Shown: positions 23,366 to 32,399 of the stretch, one piece after another | Layout: each line of letters opens with the position of its first letter | Numbering within the stretch: position 1 is the first letter of the stretch | NCBI GenBank assembly: GCA_039933215.1 | Contig: JBDTOO010000008.1 | Location: 12,663 to 76,662 of the forward strand | Length of the DNA: 64,000 bases | DNA from: JALYUA01 sp039933215 | GTDB lineage: Bacteria > Acidobacteriota > Thermoanaerobaculia > UBA5066 > Gp7-AA6 | Direction of reading: 5' to 3' | Position numbers and translations under genes: made by a program | Notes under the pieces: generated by a model | Databases searched by the model: none | What the model was told of the DNA's origin: nothing | The model's input: the letters and a program-made list of their open reading frames with translations, nothing else

Positions 23366-25525
23366 ATGTCCGAATCGCCCGCCCTGACAGGCCTGAACCC
23401 TGAGCAGCGAGAGGCCGTCCTGCACGCCTCGGGGCCGCTCCTCGTCCTCGCCGGCGCGGGCTCGGGGAAGACCCGGGTCATCACCCACAGGATCGCGAGG
23501 CTCGTCGAGGCCGGCGCGGACCCGCGGGGCATCGTCGCCGTGACGTTCACCAACAAGGCCGCCGAGGAGATGCGCGCTCGCGCCCAGCGCCTGCTGGGGG
23601 GCTCCGTGCCGATCGGGTTCATCGGCACCTTCCACTCCTGGTCGCTGCGATTTCTGCGGCGAAACGCCGCCGCCGCGGGCGTTCCGCCCCGGTTCTCGAT
23701 CGCCGATTCGGCGGACTCCCTCGCCCTCGTCAAGGAGGCGATGGGGCAGCTCGGCATCTCGGAGCAGATGCTGCCTCCGGGCTCCGTCCGAGCGCGGATC
23801 TCGCACGCCAAGAACGCGCTCCTCTCGGTCGAGCAGTTCGAGTCCTCGCAGACGGATTTCGCCGGCGAACGGATCGCGCGGGTGTACCGCCTCTACGAGC
23901 GGCAGCTGGCCGCCGCGGGCGCTCTCGACTTCGACGATCTCATTCTGCGCGCGGTCCGCCTGCTTTCCTCGCGGCCGGACGTCCTCGCGTCGGAGCGGCG
24001 CCGCACGCGGCACCTCCTGATCGACGAGTACCAGGACACGAACACGGTGCAGGACGCCCTGGTGAAGAGGCTGGGGGAGGGCGCGGACTCCCTCTGCGCC
24101 GTCGGAGACGAGGATCAGTCGATCTACCGCTGGCGGGGGGCGGAAGTGGAGCACATCCTCCGCTTCGAGGACGATTTCCCGAATGCGACCGTCGTCCCTC
24201 TCGAGCGCAACTACCGCTCGACCGGTCGGATCCTGGACGCGGCGTCGGCACTGGTCTCTCATAACCGCCGGCGACGGCCCAAGCTGTTGAAGTCCGAGCG
24301 CGGCGAAGGCGCGCGCGTCCGCCTGTGGCGGTTCGACGAGGACCGTTCGGAGGCGGAGGCCGTCGCGCGCGAGGTCGCGTCGGGAGGGCGGAAGCCGTCC
24401 GAGGTCGCGATCCTCTACCGCACGAACGCGCAGTCGAGAGGGTTCGAAGAGGAGCTCGTGCGGCGCCGGATCCCCTACATCGTCGTGGGAGGCATGAAGT
24501 TCTACGACCGGGCGGAGGTCAAGGACGCGCTCGCGTATCTGCGTCTCGCCGCGCGGCCCGAGGACGACCTGGCTTTCCGGCGCGTGGTCAATGTGCCCGC
24601 ACGTGGGATCGGGACGGCGACGATCGATCGCATCGCGGAGGCGGCCCGGCAGAGCGGCGTCTCGTGGTGGGAGGCGTCGGCCGAAGGCCTCGCCGGGCTG
24701 ACGGACCGCGCCCGGGTCTCGCTCGGACGGTTCCGGGCCCTGCTCGGCGAGCTGCACGAAAAGGCGGAGACGTGGTCGCCATCCGCCCTGATCGAGCACC
24801 TCCTGGACGCCAGCGGATACGGCGCGCTCTACGAGGGCTCCGAGGAAAAAGAGGACGTCGCGCGCCGCGAGAATCTCCAGGAGCTTCTCTCCTCGGCGCG
24901 CGAGTTCGAGCGCCGCAACGCGGAGGGCGCGAGCGTCTCCGAGTATCTCGACGCCGTGTCTCTCGCGACGGATGCCGACGCGGTGCCGAAGGATGGCGGA
25001 GCGGTGACGCTTTCGACGCTCCACGCGGCGAAGGGCCTCGAGTTCCCCTCCGTGTACGTGGTCGGGCTCGAGGAGGGATACCTGCCGCACGGCAACTCCG
25101 CGGAGGATCAGGAGGAGCTCGAAGAAGAGCGCCGGCTTCTCTACGTCGGGATGACGCGCGCCGGGGACCAGCTGACGCTGACGCTCGCCGAGCGGCGGCT
25201 CGTCTACGGGAAGGTCCAGTACCGCTCGCCCTCCCGTTTCCTGGACGAGATCCCCGCGGAGGCCGTCGAGGAGCGCACGGAGCGCCCCGCCCGGGCGGAG
25301 ACGTTCGCCCCGAGCCACCGGCCTCGTTTCTCACGCGTCGAGCCCGAGGATGAGCCGCAGGAGGCGCCGCTCGGCCGCGGCCGCCGGGTCCGTCATCCCC
25401 GCTACGGGTACGGCGTGATCCTCGCGCAGGAGGGAAGCGGCGAGGACACGCGCCTGACGGTCTACTTCGACCGGGCCGGGAAGAAGAAGTTCGTCGCGCG
25501 CTACGCGGATCTGACGCCCGCCTAG
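23366..25525 (+). CDS. pcrA: UvrD/PcrA-family superfamily 1 helicase
   Basis: 719 residues. Helicase motifs in order are Q motif LNPEQREAV, Walker A AGAGSGKT (30-37), VTFTNKAAEEM, Walker B LLIDEYQDTN, GDEDQSIYRWRGA, ILYRTNAQSRGFEE, LSTLHAAKGLEFPSV, and RRLLYVGMTRA. The C-terminal Tudor-like domain (VRHPRYGYGVILAQEGSG) binds RNA polymerase in PcrA/UvrD. Likely role: 3'-5' DNA unwinding in excision repair and in replication-transcription conflicts. Slightly shorter than typical. Confidence 0.95.
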   Translation: MSESPALTGLNPEQREAVLHASGPLLVLAGAGSGKTRVITHRIARLVEAGADPRGIVAVTFTNKAAEEMRARAQRLLGGSVPIGFIGTFHSWSLRFLRRNAAAAGVPPRFSIADSADSLALVKEAMGQLGISEQMLPPGSVRARISHAKNALLSVEQFESSQTDFAGERIARVYRLYERQLAAAGALDFDDLILRAVRLLSSRPDVLASERRRTRHLLIDEYQDTNTVQDALVKRLGEGADSLCAVGDEDQSIYRWRGAEVEHILRFEDDFPNATVVPLERNYRSTGRILDAASALVSHNRRRRPKLLKSERGEGARVRLWRFDEDRSEAEAVAREVASGGRKPSEVAILYRTNAQSRGFEEELVRRRIPYIVVGGMKFYDRAEVKDALAYLRLAARPEDDLAFRRVVNVPARGIGTATIDRIAEAARQSGVSWWEASAEGLAGLTDRARVSLGRFRALLGELHEKAETWSPSALIEHLLDASGYGALYEGSEEKEDVARRENLQELLSSAREFERRNAEGASVSEYLDAVSLATDADAVPKDGGAVTLSTLHAAKGLEFPSVYVVGLEEGYLPHGNSAEDQEELEEERRLLYVGMTRAGDQLTLTLAERRLVYGKVQYRSPSRFLDEIPAEAVEERTERPARAETFAPSHRPRFSRVEPEDEPQEAPLGRGRRVRHPRYGYGVILAQEGSGEDTRLTVYFDRAGKKKFVARYADLTPA

Positions 25526-25532
25526 GACCGCG

Positions 25533-26273
25533 TCACGCCGTCATCGCGATGAGGCCGATCATCCGTCCCGCCGCCGCCCCGTCGCGCCGGTAGCTCGCGT
25601 AGCGGGCGCCTCCGCAATTCGTACAGGCCGGATGCACGGCAATCCGGGACGGGGAGACGCCCGCCGCTTCGAGCTGGGCCCGATTGACGGCTTTGAGATC
25701 CAGGCGGAACCTTCCGGTACAGTCGCGCCGCGCAAACTCGCCGGCGAACTGCGCGGCGACGTCGCCCCCCACCTGGTAGCAGCAGCTTCCGATCGCCGGA
25801 CCGATCCACGCGTCGACCTCCGAGGGATCGGCGCCGAGCTCTGCGAGCGCGTCGACGGCGGCGGTGGCCGCGCCGAGAGCGGAGCCGCGCCAGCCCGCGT
25901 GGGCGGCGGCGACGGCGCGAGGCGCGCGGAGAAGGATCGGGACGCAATCCGCCGTCTGGATCACGAGGGCGACTCCGGGCACGCCGGTCGCGAGGACGTC
26001 GCACTCACCGGCGTCCCGGGCGGTGCCCTCGGCGGGGGCGTCCCTCACGATCGCGGATCCTCGGCCGTGCACCTGCGTCGCCCGAACGATCGGAATCCGG
26101 CCGGACCCGAGCGCGCGCGAGAGGCGCCTCGCGAGAAACTCGGTCGGCGCCGCGGTCCCTGCCGGCGCCGCGCCGCGGCCCGAGAATCCGAGCACGGTTT
26201 TCCGAACGCCCGACGCCGGCGAGAAGAGCCAGCCGTCTTCGCCCTCCGATTCGACCCACCCGTTGCCGGCCAT
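25533..26273 (-). CDS. pgeF: peptidoglycan editing factor / laccase-domain protein
   Basis: 246 residues of the YfiH/LACC1 family. Hallmarks are QVHG, QTADCVPILL, AAAHAGWRGS and IGPAIGSCCYQVG, which supply the His-Cys-His zinc site. E. coli PgeF cleaves wrong L-Ser incorporation into peptidoglycan precursors; other members act on nucleosides. ATG 26273 is used. It ends 7 nt from the pcrA stop (convergent) and is divergent from gatB with 39 nt between starts. Confidence 0.93.
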   Translation of the reverse strand: MAGNGWVESEGEDGWLFSPASGVRKTVLGFSGRGAAPAGTAAPTEFLARRLSRALGSGRIPIVRATQVHGRGSAIVRDAPAEGTARDAGECDVLATGVPGVALVIQTADCVPILLRAPRAVAAAHAGWRGSALGAATAAVDALAELGADPSEVDAWIGPAIGSCCYQVGGDVAAQFAGEFARRDCTGRFRLDLKAVNRAQLEAAGVSPSRIAVHPACTNCGGARYASYRRDGAAAGRMIGLIAMTA

Positions 26274-26297
26274 CCGGGCATTTTCGCACGCCCGCCG

Positions 26298-26306
26298 TGC
26301 TAAAAT
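26298..26306 (+). promoter_or_regulatory. extended -10 of gatB, predicted leaderless
   Basis: TGC-TAAAAT ends 6 nt before the GTG start at 26313, placing the transcription start at or next to the start codon. No Shine-Dalgarno is possible. Confidence 0.6.
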
Positions 26307-26312
26307 TTCGCG

Positions 26313-27821
26313 GTGTCCTCCCTCGAAACGCCTGAAAGGACGCGGGTTTACCCCGTCATCGGGCTGGAGGTCCACGCCCAGCTCCAGACCCGGTCGAAGA
26401 TGTTCTGCCCGTGCCCGGTCTCGTCGGGCGCGTCCGCCAACGAAGCGACCTGTCCGGTTTGCCTGGGCTTCCCCGGCACGCTGCCCGTCCTGAACCGCCA
26501 CGCCGTGACGCTCGCGATGCGGCTCGCGCTCGCGGCGGGCTCGCAAGTGCACCGCGACTCGCGATTCTCGCGCAAGAATTACTTCTACCCGGACCTTCCG
26601 AAGGGTTACCAGATCACGCAGTACGACCGGCCGATCGCCACCGGCGGCGCGATCGAGATCGACACGCCCGACGGCCCGCGGAAGATTTCTCTGACCCGCA
26701 TCCACCTCGAGGAGGATGCGGGCAAGTCCCTGCACGACACGCCGTTTCCGGACGTGCCGCCCTCCGTGACGCTCGTGGACTGGAACCGCGCGGGAGTGCC
26801 TCTCGTCGAGATCGTCAGCGAGCCCGAGATCCGGTCAGCGGAGGAAGCCGCCTCCTATCTGACGGAGCTCCGGCGCCTCCTGCGCTTCACCGGCGTCTCG
26901 GACGCGGACATGGAGAAGGGGAATCTCCGTTGCGACGCGAACGTGTCCGTCCGCTCGAGCGAGGACGACGCCTACGGCACGCGCGTCGAGATCAAGAACC
27001 TGAACTCGATCCGTTTCGTCGCGAAGGCGATCGAGCACGAGATCGACCGCCAGGCCGCCTCCCTGCGGGAGGGCAAGCGGATCGTCCTCGAGACCCGTCT
27101 CTGGGACGAGCGGGCGGGACGGACGATCCCGATGCGCAGCAAGGAAGAGGCGCAGGACTATCGCTACTTTCCAGAGCCGGACCTCGGCGCCCTCATCCTG
27201 GACGACGCGTGGCTGCGCGAGGCCGAATCCGCGCTCCCGGAGCTGCCGCGCGCGCGCCGCGCCCGCCTCGTCGCGGGCGGGATCCCGGCGAGCGACGCGG
27301 AGACCCTCGCTTCCGCGCGGGAGCTCGCCGACTACTTCGAGGAGACCGCCCGCCTCGCTCCCGTCCGCCTCGCGGCCAACTGGGTGACGGGGGAGGTCCT
27401 GCGCTGGATGAAGGACCGGCGCATTTCTCCGGAAGACGCCGCCTCCTTTCCCGTCGCGCCGCACCGGCTCGCCGGCCTTCTGCGCCTGCTCGACGCCGGG
27501 GAGATCTCCGCCGCGTCCGCCAAGGAAGTCTTCGCCGAGATGGTCGACTCGCCCGCCGAGGCGTCGGCGATCGTCGCCGAGAAGGGTCTCGGGCGGATCA
27601 GCGACTCCGGCGCCCTCGACGGGGTGGTCGCCGCGATCGTCGCGGGGAATCCCTCCCAGGTGGATCTCTACCGCGCGGGGAAGACCCAGACGTTCGGCTG
27701 GTTCGTGGGACAGGTCATGAAGCAGACGGGAGGGCGAGCCGATCCGGCGAAAGTCCGCGACGCCCTGACCCGCGCCCTCGGACCGGTTCCCGGAAGCGAG
27801 CCTTCGACCGGGCCGCGATGA
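26313..27821 (+). CDS. gatB: aspartyl/glutamyl-tRNA amidotransferase subunit B
   Basis: 502 residues. GatB converts mischarged Glu-tRNA(Gln) or Asp-tRNA(Asn) with GatA and GatC. VIGLEVHAQLQTRSKMFCPC, ANEATCPVCLGFPGTLPVLN, FYPDLPKGYQITQYD, RIHLEEDAGKSLHD, LRCDANVSVR and DYRYFPEPDL are all diagnostic; the last ~140 residues are the YqeY-like tail. gatA and gatC are not here. GTG start, predicted leaderless. The TGA overlaps the ftsE ATG. Confidence 0.98.
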   Translation: MSSLETPERTRVYPVIGLEVHAQLQTRSKMFCPCPVSSGASANEATCPVCLGFPGTLPVLNRHAVTLAMRLALAAGSQVHRDSRFSRKNYFYPDLPKGYQITQYDRPIATGGAIEIDTPDGPRKISLTRIHLEEDAGKSLHDTPFPDVPPSVTLVDWNRAGVPLVEIVSEPEIRSAEEAASYLTELRRLLRFTGVSDADMEKGNLRCDANVSVRSSEDDAYGTRVEIKNLNSIRFVAKAIEHEIDRQAASLREGKRIVLETRLWDERAGRTIPMRSKEEAQDYRYFPEPDLGALILDDAWLREAESALPELPRARRARLVAGGIPASDAETLASARELADYFEETARLAPVRLAANWVTGEVLRWMKDRRISPEDAASFPVAPHRLAGLLRLLDAGEISAASAKEVFAEMVDSPAEASAIVAEKGLGRISDSGALDGVVAAIVAGNPSQVDLYRAGKTQTFGWFVGQVMKQTGGRADPAKVRDALTRALGPVPGSEPSTGPR

Positions 27822-28534
27822 TCCAGCTCTTCCGCGTGTCGAAGGAATACGGGCGATACCGGCACGCGCTGATGGACGTCACGTGCACGATCGAGCGCGG
27901 GGAGTTCGTCTTCCTGACCGGCCCCTCCGGCGCGGGCAAGTCCACCTTCCTGAAGCTTCTCTTCCGCGACGAGCCACCGACGTCCGGACAGATCCTCGTC
28001 AACGGCCGCAACATCGGCGTGCTGCCCGCGTCCCAGGTCCCGTACTTCCGGAGGACCGTCGGCGTCGTGTTCCAGGACTTCAAGTTGATCCGCCGCAAGA
28101 CGGTGTTCGAGAACATCGCGTTCGTGCAGAACGTTCTCGGTCTGCCGCGCTCGGAGCAGAAACGGCGCGCCTACCAGGTGCTGAAGCGCGTCGGCCTCCA
28201 CCACCAGATGAACGCCTTTCCGAACGAGCTCTCGGGGGGCGAGCAGCAGCGGGTCGCGATCGCCCGGGCGATCGTGAACGAGCCGACGCTGCTCCTGGCC
28301 GACGAGCCCACGGGGAACCTCGACCCCGTGCTCTCCGAGGAGATCATGCGGCTGTTCGCCGAGATCAACATCCGCGGGACCACCGTGCTCGTCGCGACCC
28401 ACGACTTCGAGCTCATCCGCCGCATGGGCAAGCGCGTTCTCTCGCTGGAGCGCGGCCGCATCCGCGAAACGCCTCTCCGGCTGGACGCGGGCCCGGCCGC
28501 CGTGCGCGAGGCGCCATTCCTGCCCCTGGGATGA
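27818..28534 (+). CDS. ftsE: cell-division ABC ATPase FtsE
   Basis: 238 residues. Walker A GPSGAGKST (35-43), Q-loop VFQDFKLI, signature LSGGEQQRVAIARAI, Walker B LLLADEPTGNLD, H-loop ATHDFELI. The tight sequence QDFKLI-x-KTVFENIAF is characteristic of FtsE. With FtsX it controls periplasmic peptidoglycan hydrolases at the septum. ATGA overlap with gatB, so its expression depends on gatB. Confidence 0.97.
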   Translation: MIQLFRVSKEYGRYRHALMDVTCTIERGEFVFLTGPSGAGKSTFLKLLFRDEPPTSGQILVNGRNIGVLPASQVPYFRRTVGVVFQDFKLIRRKTVFENIAFVQNVLGLPRSEQKRRAYQVLKRVGLHHQMNAFPNELSGGEQQRVAIARAIVNEPTLLLADEPTGNLDPVLSEEIMRLFAEINIRGTTVLVATHDFELIRRMGKRVLSLERGRIRETPLRLDAGPAAVREAPFLPLG

Positions 28535-28571
28535 CGTCGGGCGAGGCGCCGGGCGCCGCTCCCGGGCTCTC

Positions 28572-29447
28572 GTGGCTCTGAAGTCCCGCTACGTCTTCGG
28601 CGAGGCGTGGTCCATCGCCCGAAGCGGCGCGCGGGAGACCCTGCTCGCCATCGGCCTGATCGCGCTGTCGCTTTACGTCCCGGCCCTCTTCGCGCTGGTC
28701 TCGAAGAACCTCGGGCGGCTCTCGGCGGGCGGCGAGTCGCCCGCCGCCGTCATCACGCTCGACCCGGGCGCCGACCGGTGGGGCCTGGCGCGGAAGGCGG
28801 CCGTCGATCCGCGCGTGCGGGAAGTCCGAATCGTCTCGAGTGAGGCGGCCCTCGCGCGGTTCCGGCTGGCGTATCCGGATCTCGGCGCCGCGCTCACGAA
28901 TCTGAACGAGACGCCGTTCCCGCCCACCATCGAGATCCGCCTCCGGCGGTCCGCCGCCCGAGGGGCGGGTCCCGCGATCGCGTCCGCCGCACGCGAATGG
29001 CCGGGGGTCGAGTCCGCGGAGGCGGAGGAGGACTTCGGCAGCCGCTTCGCGGACGCGATCCGGATCGTCCGGGGGGCCGGGCTGCTCCTCGGAGGCGTGC
29101 TGGCGCTGGCCGCGATCCTCTCGGTCGCCTCCGCGATCCGGCTGGCGCTCGACCTGCACCGCGACGAAATCGAGATCATGCGCCTCATGGGCGCGACGGA
29201 GATGGCGGTCCGGGCGCCCTTCTGGCTCCACGCCGCGGCGGAGGGACTGGCGGGGGGCGCGCTGGCGCTCGCGCTCCTCTATGGCACCTACCGCCTGGGC
29301 CTCACCCTCCTCGCCAGATCCCCGCACCCGGTGCTCGCGGTCTTCTGGGTGAGCTTCCTCGGTTGGAGGGAAGTCGTGCTCCTTCCGCTCCTCGGCTGCG
29401 CCGCGGGCTTCCTCGGAAGCGTCATCTCCCTGACGCGGAACCGGTAG
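28572..29447 (+). CDS. ftsX: cell-division protein FtsX (permease-like)
   Basis: 291 residues. One N-terminal helix (about 23-44), a periplasmic domain (about 50-160, including AALTNLNETPFPPTIEIRLR) and three C-terminal helices with EIEIMRLMGATEMAVRAPFW in the coupling region. This four-helix layout is FtsX. Starts at GTG 28572, 37 nt after ftsE, and completes the FtsEX pair. Confidence 0.93.
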   Translation: MALKSRYVFGEAWSIARSGARETLLAIGLIALSLYVPALFALVSKNLGRLSAGGESPAAVITLDPGADRWGLARKAAVDPRVREVRIVSSEAALARFRLAYPDLGAALTNLNETPFPPTIEIRLRRSAARGAGPAIASAAREWPGVESAEAEEDFGSRFADAIRIVRGAGLLLGGVLALAAILSVASAIRLALDLHRDEIEIMRLMGATEMAVRAPFWLHAAAEGLAGGALALALLYGTYRLGLTLLARSPHPVLAVFWVSFLGWREVVLLPLLGCAAGFLGSVISLTRNR

Positions 29448-29531
29448 GCGCGCGAGGGGCGAGCGGGGCAGGCCCAGCATCCTTTTTCACCGCCTGTTAG
29501 CAGCGTGTCCGCGTATTGTGGGCGGCGCTGC

Positions 29532-29610
29532 TTTGAGCGTATTCGGGCTCGCGTGGGGTGCGCGCGCCCGAATACGACGCGGCGTCCTTCCGCGCTGCGC
29601 GCGGGGCGCG
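29532..29610. repeat. REP-like dispersed palindrome, copy A
   Basis: About 80 bp between convergent ftsX and the AI-2E gene. It contains an 11-bp perfect stem, CGTATTCGGGC (29538-29548) with GCCCGAATACG (29566-29576), and an inner CGCG/CGCG stem. About 88% of positions match an inverted copy at 38025-38104 by eye alignment. Confidence 0.85.
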
Positions 29611-29611
29611 G

Positions 29612-30703
29612 CTAGGCGCCGCCCTGAGCGGCTTCGGCCTCGGCGGTGCCGAGGTCCGGGTCCCCGAGGAGGCGGGCCACGCCCTCGAGTCCCCGCACGT
29701 TCTCGCAGACGACCTTGATCGCGGATGTGAGGGGGACCGCGAGCACCGCTCCGGCGAGCCCCCAGAGAAGGCCCCAGAAGATGAACGCGAGCATGACCGT
29801 CAGCGGGAAGAGGCGGACGCGCCCGCCCACGATCAGCGGCGTCAGGATGTTGCCCTCGAGAAACTGCAAAGCCGCGTACACGATCAGAACGATGAGCGCC
29901 TTCCGGCCGTCGTACTGGAAGAACGCCACGGTGATCGCCGGCAGCGTCGAGAAGATGACGCCCACGTAGGGGAGCATGATCGCGATGCCCGCGAGGGGAC
30001 CGAGGATGTAGTAGTAGCTGACATGCAGGAGCATCAGCGCGACCGTGGTCATCCCCGCCATGATCGCCATCACGAACGAGAGCCCCAGCGCGAAGTCGGT
30101 CATCGTTCGCGAGATGGCTCCCGTCACGTCCCCGGCGAAGCGGTCGTGCCGGGCCAGCATTCCGTCGATGATGCGTCCGAACTTCTCCCGGTCCTTCAGC
30201 ATGAAGAACGTCAGGAAAGGGATCGCCGCCGCGTACAGCAGGGTGTGGAGCGTCTCGCCGACCTGGGCGACGAAGGCGCGCGTCGTCGCCAACGGGGATT
30301 CGGAGATCTTGACTTCGCGGACCGATCGCGTCTCGTCCGGCAGGATGCTGCCCATCCGTTCGCGGAGGCGATTGACGAACTCGGTGAACTGCGAGAGGAC
30401 GACGCGGATGCGAGCCTGGTATTGCGGCAGCTCCGTGTAGAACTGGTTGACCTGGGCCGTGACGTTGATGACCAGCAGGACGATGGCGCCGATCAGGACG
30501 AAGAGCAGGAGCAGGATGGCGACGACGCGGGGCACGCGCGCGCGCTCGAGCAGCGAGACGAACGGGCGCATGGCGAATGCCAGAAAGAGCGCGAAGGCGA
30601 TCGTGATGAAGAAGAGGCGGCCGTAGTAGAGGAGAGCCAGGGCGGCGGCGAAGGTGACGACGACGAGACCCTGTTCCCGTCGCGACGCGGTCTCCGAAGT
30701 CAA
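29612..30703 (-). CDS. AI-2E family transporter (PerM/YdiK-like)
   Basis: 363 residues, about eight membrane helices. LPYVGVIFSTLPAITVAFFQ, LQFLEGNILTPLIVGGRVRL and FWGLLWGLAGAVLAVPLTS match the AI-2E exporter family. Family members move AI-2, Na+/H+ or unknown solutes; none is proven here. It begins at TTG 30703, whose Shine-Dalgarno (GAGGGGG) is the 3' arm of the terminator stem of the upstream OmpA-like gene. A possible small basal operon with read-through control. Confidence 0.93.
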   Translation of the reverse strand: MTSETASRREQGLVVVTFAAALALLYYGRLFFITIAFALFLAFAMRPFVSLLERARVPRVVAILLLLFVLIGAIVLLVINVTAQVNQFYTELPQYQARIRVVLSQFTEFVNRLRERMGSILPDETRSVREVKISESPLATTRAFVAQVGETLHTLLYAAAIPFLTFFMLKDREKFGRIIDGMLARHDRFAGDVTGAISRTMTDFALGLSFVMAIMAGMTTVALMLLHVSYYYILGPLAGIAIMLPYVGVIFSTLPAITVAFFQYDGRKALIVLIVYAALQFLEGNILTPLIVGGRVRLFPLTVMLAFIFWGLLWGLAGAVLAVPLTSAIKVVCENVRGLEGVARLLGDPDLGTAEAEAAQGGA

Positions 30704-30729
30704 AAAAGCCCCCTCGGGATGAGGGGGCT
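30702..30729 (-). terminator. terminator of the OmpA-like gene, overlapping the next start codon
   Basis: On the minus strand, AGCCCCCTC-ATCCC-GAGGGGGCT followed by TTTTTT. The last T of this run starts the TTG codon of the AI-2E gene, and the GAGGGGG arm is its ribosome-binding site. Confidence 0.9.
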
Positions 30730-30755
30730 CGGCGTGAGCGGCGAGAGGCGGAGCG

Positions 30756-32123
30756 TCACGTTCCCGAGACGAGCGTGACGACGATGACGGCGCGGCGGTT
30801 CTTCGCGCGACCCTCCGGGGTGGCGTTGTCGTACGCGGCCTCGGCGGACCCGCGCGCGGCGGTGGTGATCCGATTCGGGTCGATCCCGTGGCGGGTCACG
30901 AGGTATTCCTTCGCGGCGTCAGCGCGCTTGCCGGAGATCGCGAGGTTCGACGGCTCGCCGCCGGCGTTATCGGAATAGCCCGTCACGACGGCCGTCGCGT
31001 TCAGGTCGTTCTTCATGCGCAACGCGATTCCGTCGAGGATCGCCTTCGCGATGTTCGTGAGCCGGGCGCTGCCCGCGTCGAACTGGATCTCGTCCCGCGT
31101 GGTTCGCGGAGTGGGCGGCGGGGGCGTCGTGGTCACGGTCTCCGTCTGCTCCTCGACGACGACCGGCGTCACGGGGGCCGGCGCGGGAATGACGACCGGG
31201 GGCGGAGGCAGCGGGGGCCACGCGGCGTAGCTCACACCGATCAGCCCGCCGATGGGGGCAGGCGAGAAGCCGTGTTTGATGAGCATGTCGAGGTTCGTGT
31301 TGATCGCGCCGCTCACGGCCCAGCCGGTTCGCCCGATGAAGAACCGGGCGCCGCCCGTCATCATCGAGTAGGGCTCCTCGGGAAGATCGCCGCCGTCCAT
31401 CGTGACGCGATCGAGCTCTCCGATGACGTGCAGGAACGGGAGCACCGGGACGTCGACGCCGACGCCGACCCGGAAGCGGTTGGCGACGCGGATGTCGGCG
31501 TCGTGCCGGCCCGAGAGCTGGTACGACAGCATTCCCGTGATGATTCCCTTGGTTCCGGTGACGCCCCACTCCCAGTCGGTCCGGCGGGACTTCACGCGGT
31601 CGACGTCCGCGTCGACCTGGTCGACGTGGATGGACGACTGGCCCATCGGCACGTAGGCGGCGAGCCAGAGGCCCAGGCGGAAGTCGCTGTCCGCTTCGGA
31701 GAACAGGCGGTACTTCGTGCCGATGCGCAGCTTGCGCGGCTCATCCGCACGGAACGGCCCGAAAAACTGGATGCTGCCGAGCGATCCGCCGCGCCATCCG
31801 CCCCGGCTCTCGAAGCGCTCGGCGCCGGCGCTGACGTTGATCGTCCAGTTGTCGGTCAATCCGAGCCCGAGCGAGCCTTCCCCCGCCCAGTGCGAGTAGA
31901 GGCGGCTACGAAAGTCCGTGTCGGATCCGAAGAGATTGCCCGCGGCGAGCTGCTCTTTCCAACCGTAGACGCCGAGTGTCAACTGTCCCGCGCGGGGCAC
32001 GTCCGCCGTCGGGATCGTGAACAACCCGATGTCTCCCGAGGAACTCGGCGCGATCTGCGCGGATGCGGCCGCGCCGATCAGGCACACGAGGATCCCGAGG
32101 AGCGCCGTACGCTTGGCCTTCAT
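30756..32123 (-). CDS. outer-membrane beta-barrel protein with C-terminal OmpA domain
   Basis: 455 residues from ATG 32123 (AAGGAGA upstream), with a signal peptide (MKAKRTALLGILVCLIGAAASA-Q). A beta-barrel-like region (about 25-300) with alternating aromatic strands is followed by a Pro/Val/Thr-rich hinge (PPPPVVIPAPAPVTPVVVEE), then an OmpA/Pal-type peptidoglycan-binding domain (about 340-455) with IQFDAGSARLT, NLAISGKRADAAKEYLVTRH, RITTAARGSAEA and GRAKNRRAVIVV. It tethers the outer membrane to peptidoglycan. Monocistronic, with its own promoter and a strong terminator. Confidence 0.92.
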   Translation of the reverse strand: MKAKRTALLGILVCLIGAAASAQIAPSSSGDIGLFTIPTADVPRAGQLTLGVYGWKEQLAAGNLFGSDTDFRSRLYSHWAGEGSLGLGLTDNWTINVSAGAERFESRGGWRGGSLGSIQFFGPFRADEPRKLRIGTKYRLFSEADSDFRLGLWLAAYVPMGQSSIHVDQVDADVDRVKSRRTDWEWGVTGTKGIITGMLSYQLSGRHDADIRVANRFRVGVGVDVPVLPFLHVIGELDRVTMDGGDLPEEPYSMMTGGARFFIGRTGWAVSGAINTNLDMLIKHGFSPAPIGGLIGVSYAAWPPLPPPPVVIPAPAPVTPVVVEEQTETVTTTPPPPTPRTTRDEIQFDAGSARLTNIAKAILDGIALRMKNDLNATAVVTGYSDNAGGEPSNLAISGKRADAAKEYLVTRHGIDPNRITTAARGSAEAAYDNATPEGRAKNRRAVIVVTLVSGT

Positions 32124-32168
32124 GCAGTCTCCTTTCGAACGGGCACGGGGAAAACCGAGATGCCTAAT

Positions 32169-32197
32169 AGAATAAGCTAAAAAAGCGAAACAGCCAA
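32169..32197 (-). promoter_or_regulatory. putative promoter of the OmpA-like gene
   Basis: On the minus strand, TTGGCT (32197-32192), a 17-nt spacer and TATTCT (32174-32169), about 45 nt before the ATG. The whole 32155-32215 stretch is AT-rich compared with its neighbours. The remaining upstream gap to 32399 is GC-rich with several hairpins and no gene. Confidence 0.6.
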
Positions 32198-32399
32198 ACA
32201 TCTTTGTGCGCGAAAGGGGTTCCGGGCGCGGGCCCGCCGGGCGGCGGAGCTTCCCATCCGGTGAAAACCGGGGCCGGAATCGGCGCAAACGGCCGCGGGA
32301 GGGGGGACGGCCCCCGTCCCGGGCGGCTTTCCCGGCCCCCGGTCCTCGACGTTCGGGTTTTCCGAACCGGGCCCCTCGGGGCGCCCGGAACGGGCCCAA

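Noticed and set aside
32124..32399. A small gene in the gap upstream of the OmpA-like gene
   Set aside because: Open frames on both strands are short and lack ribosome-binding sites; only an AT-rich promoter and GC-rich hairpins are visible.
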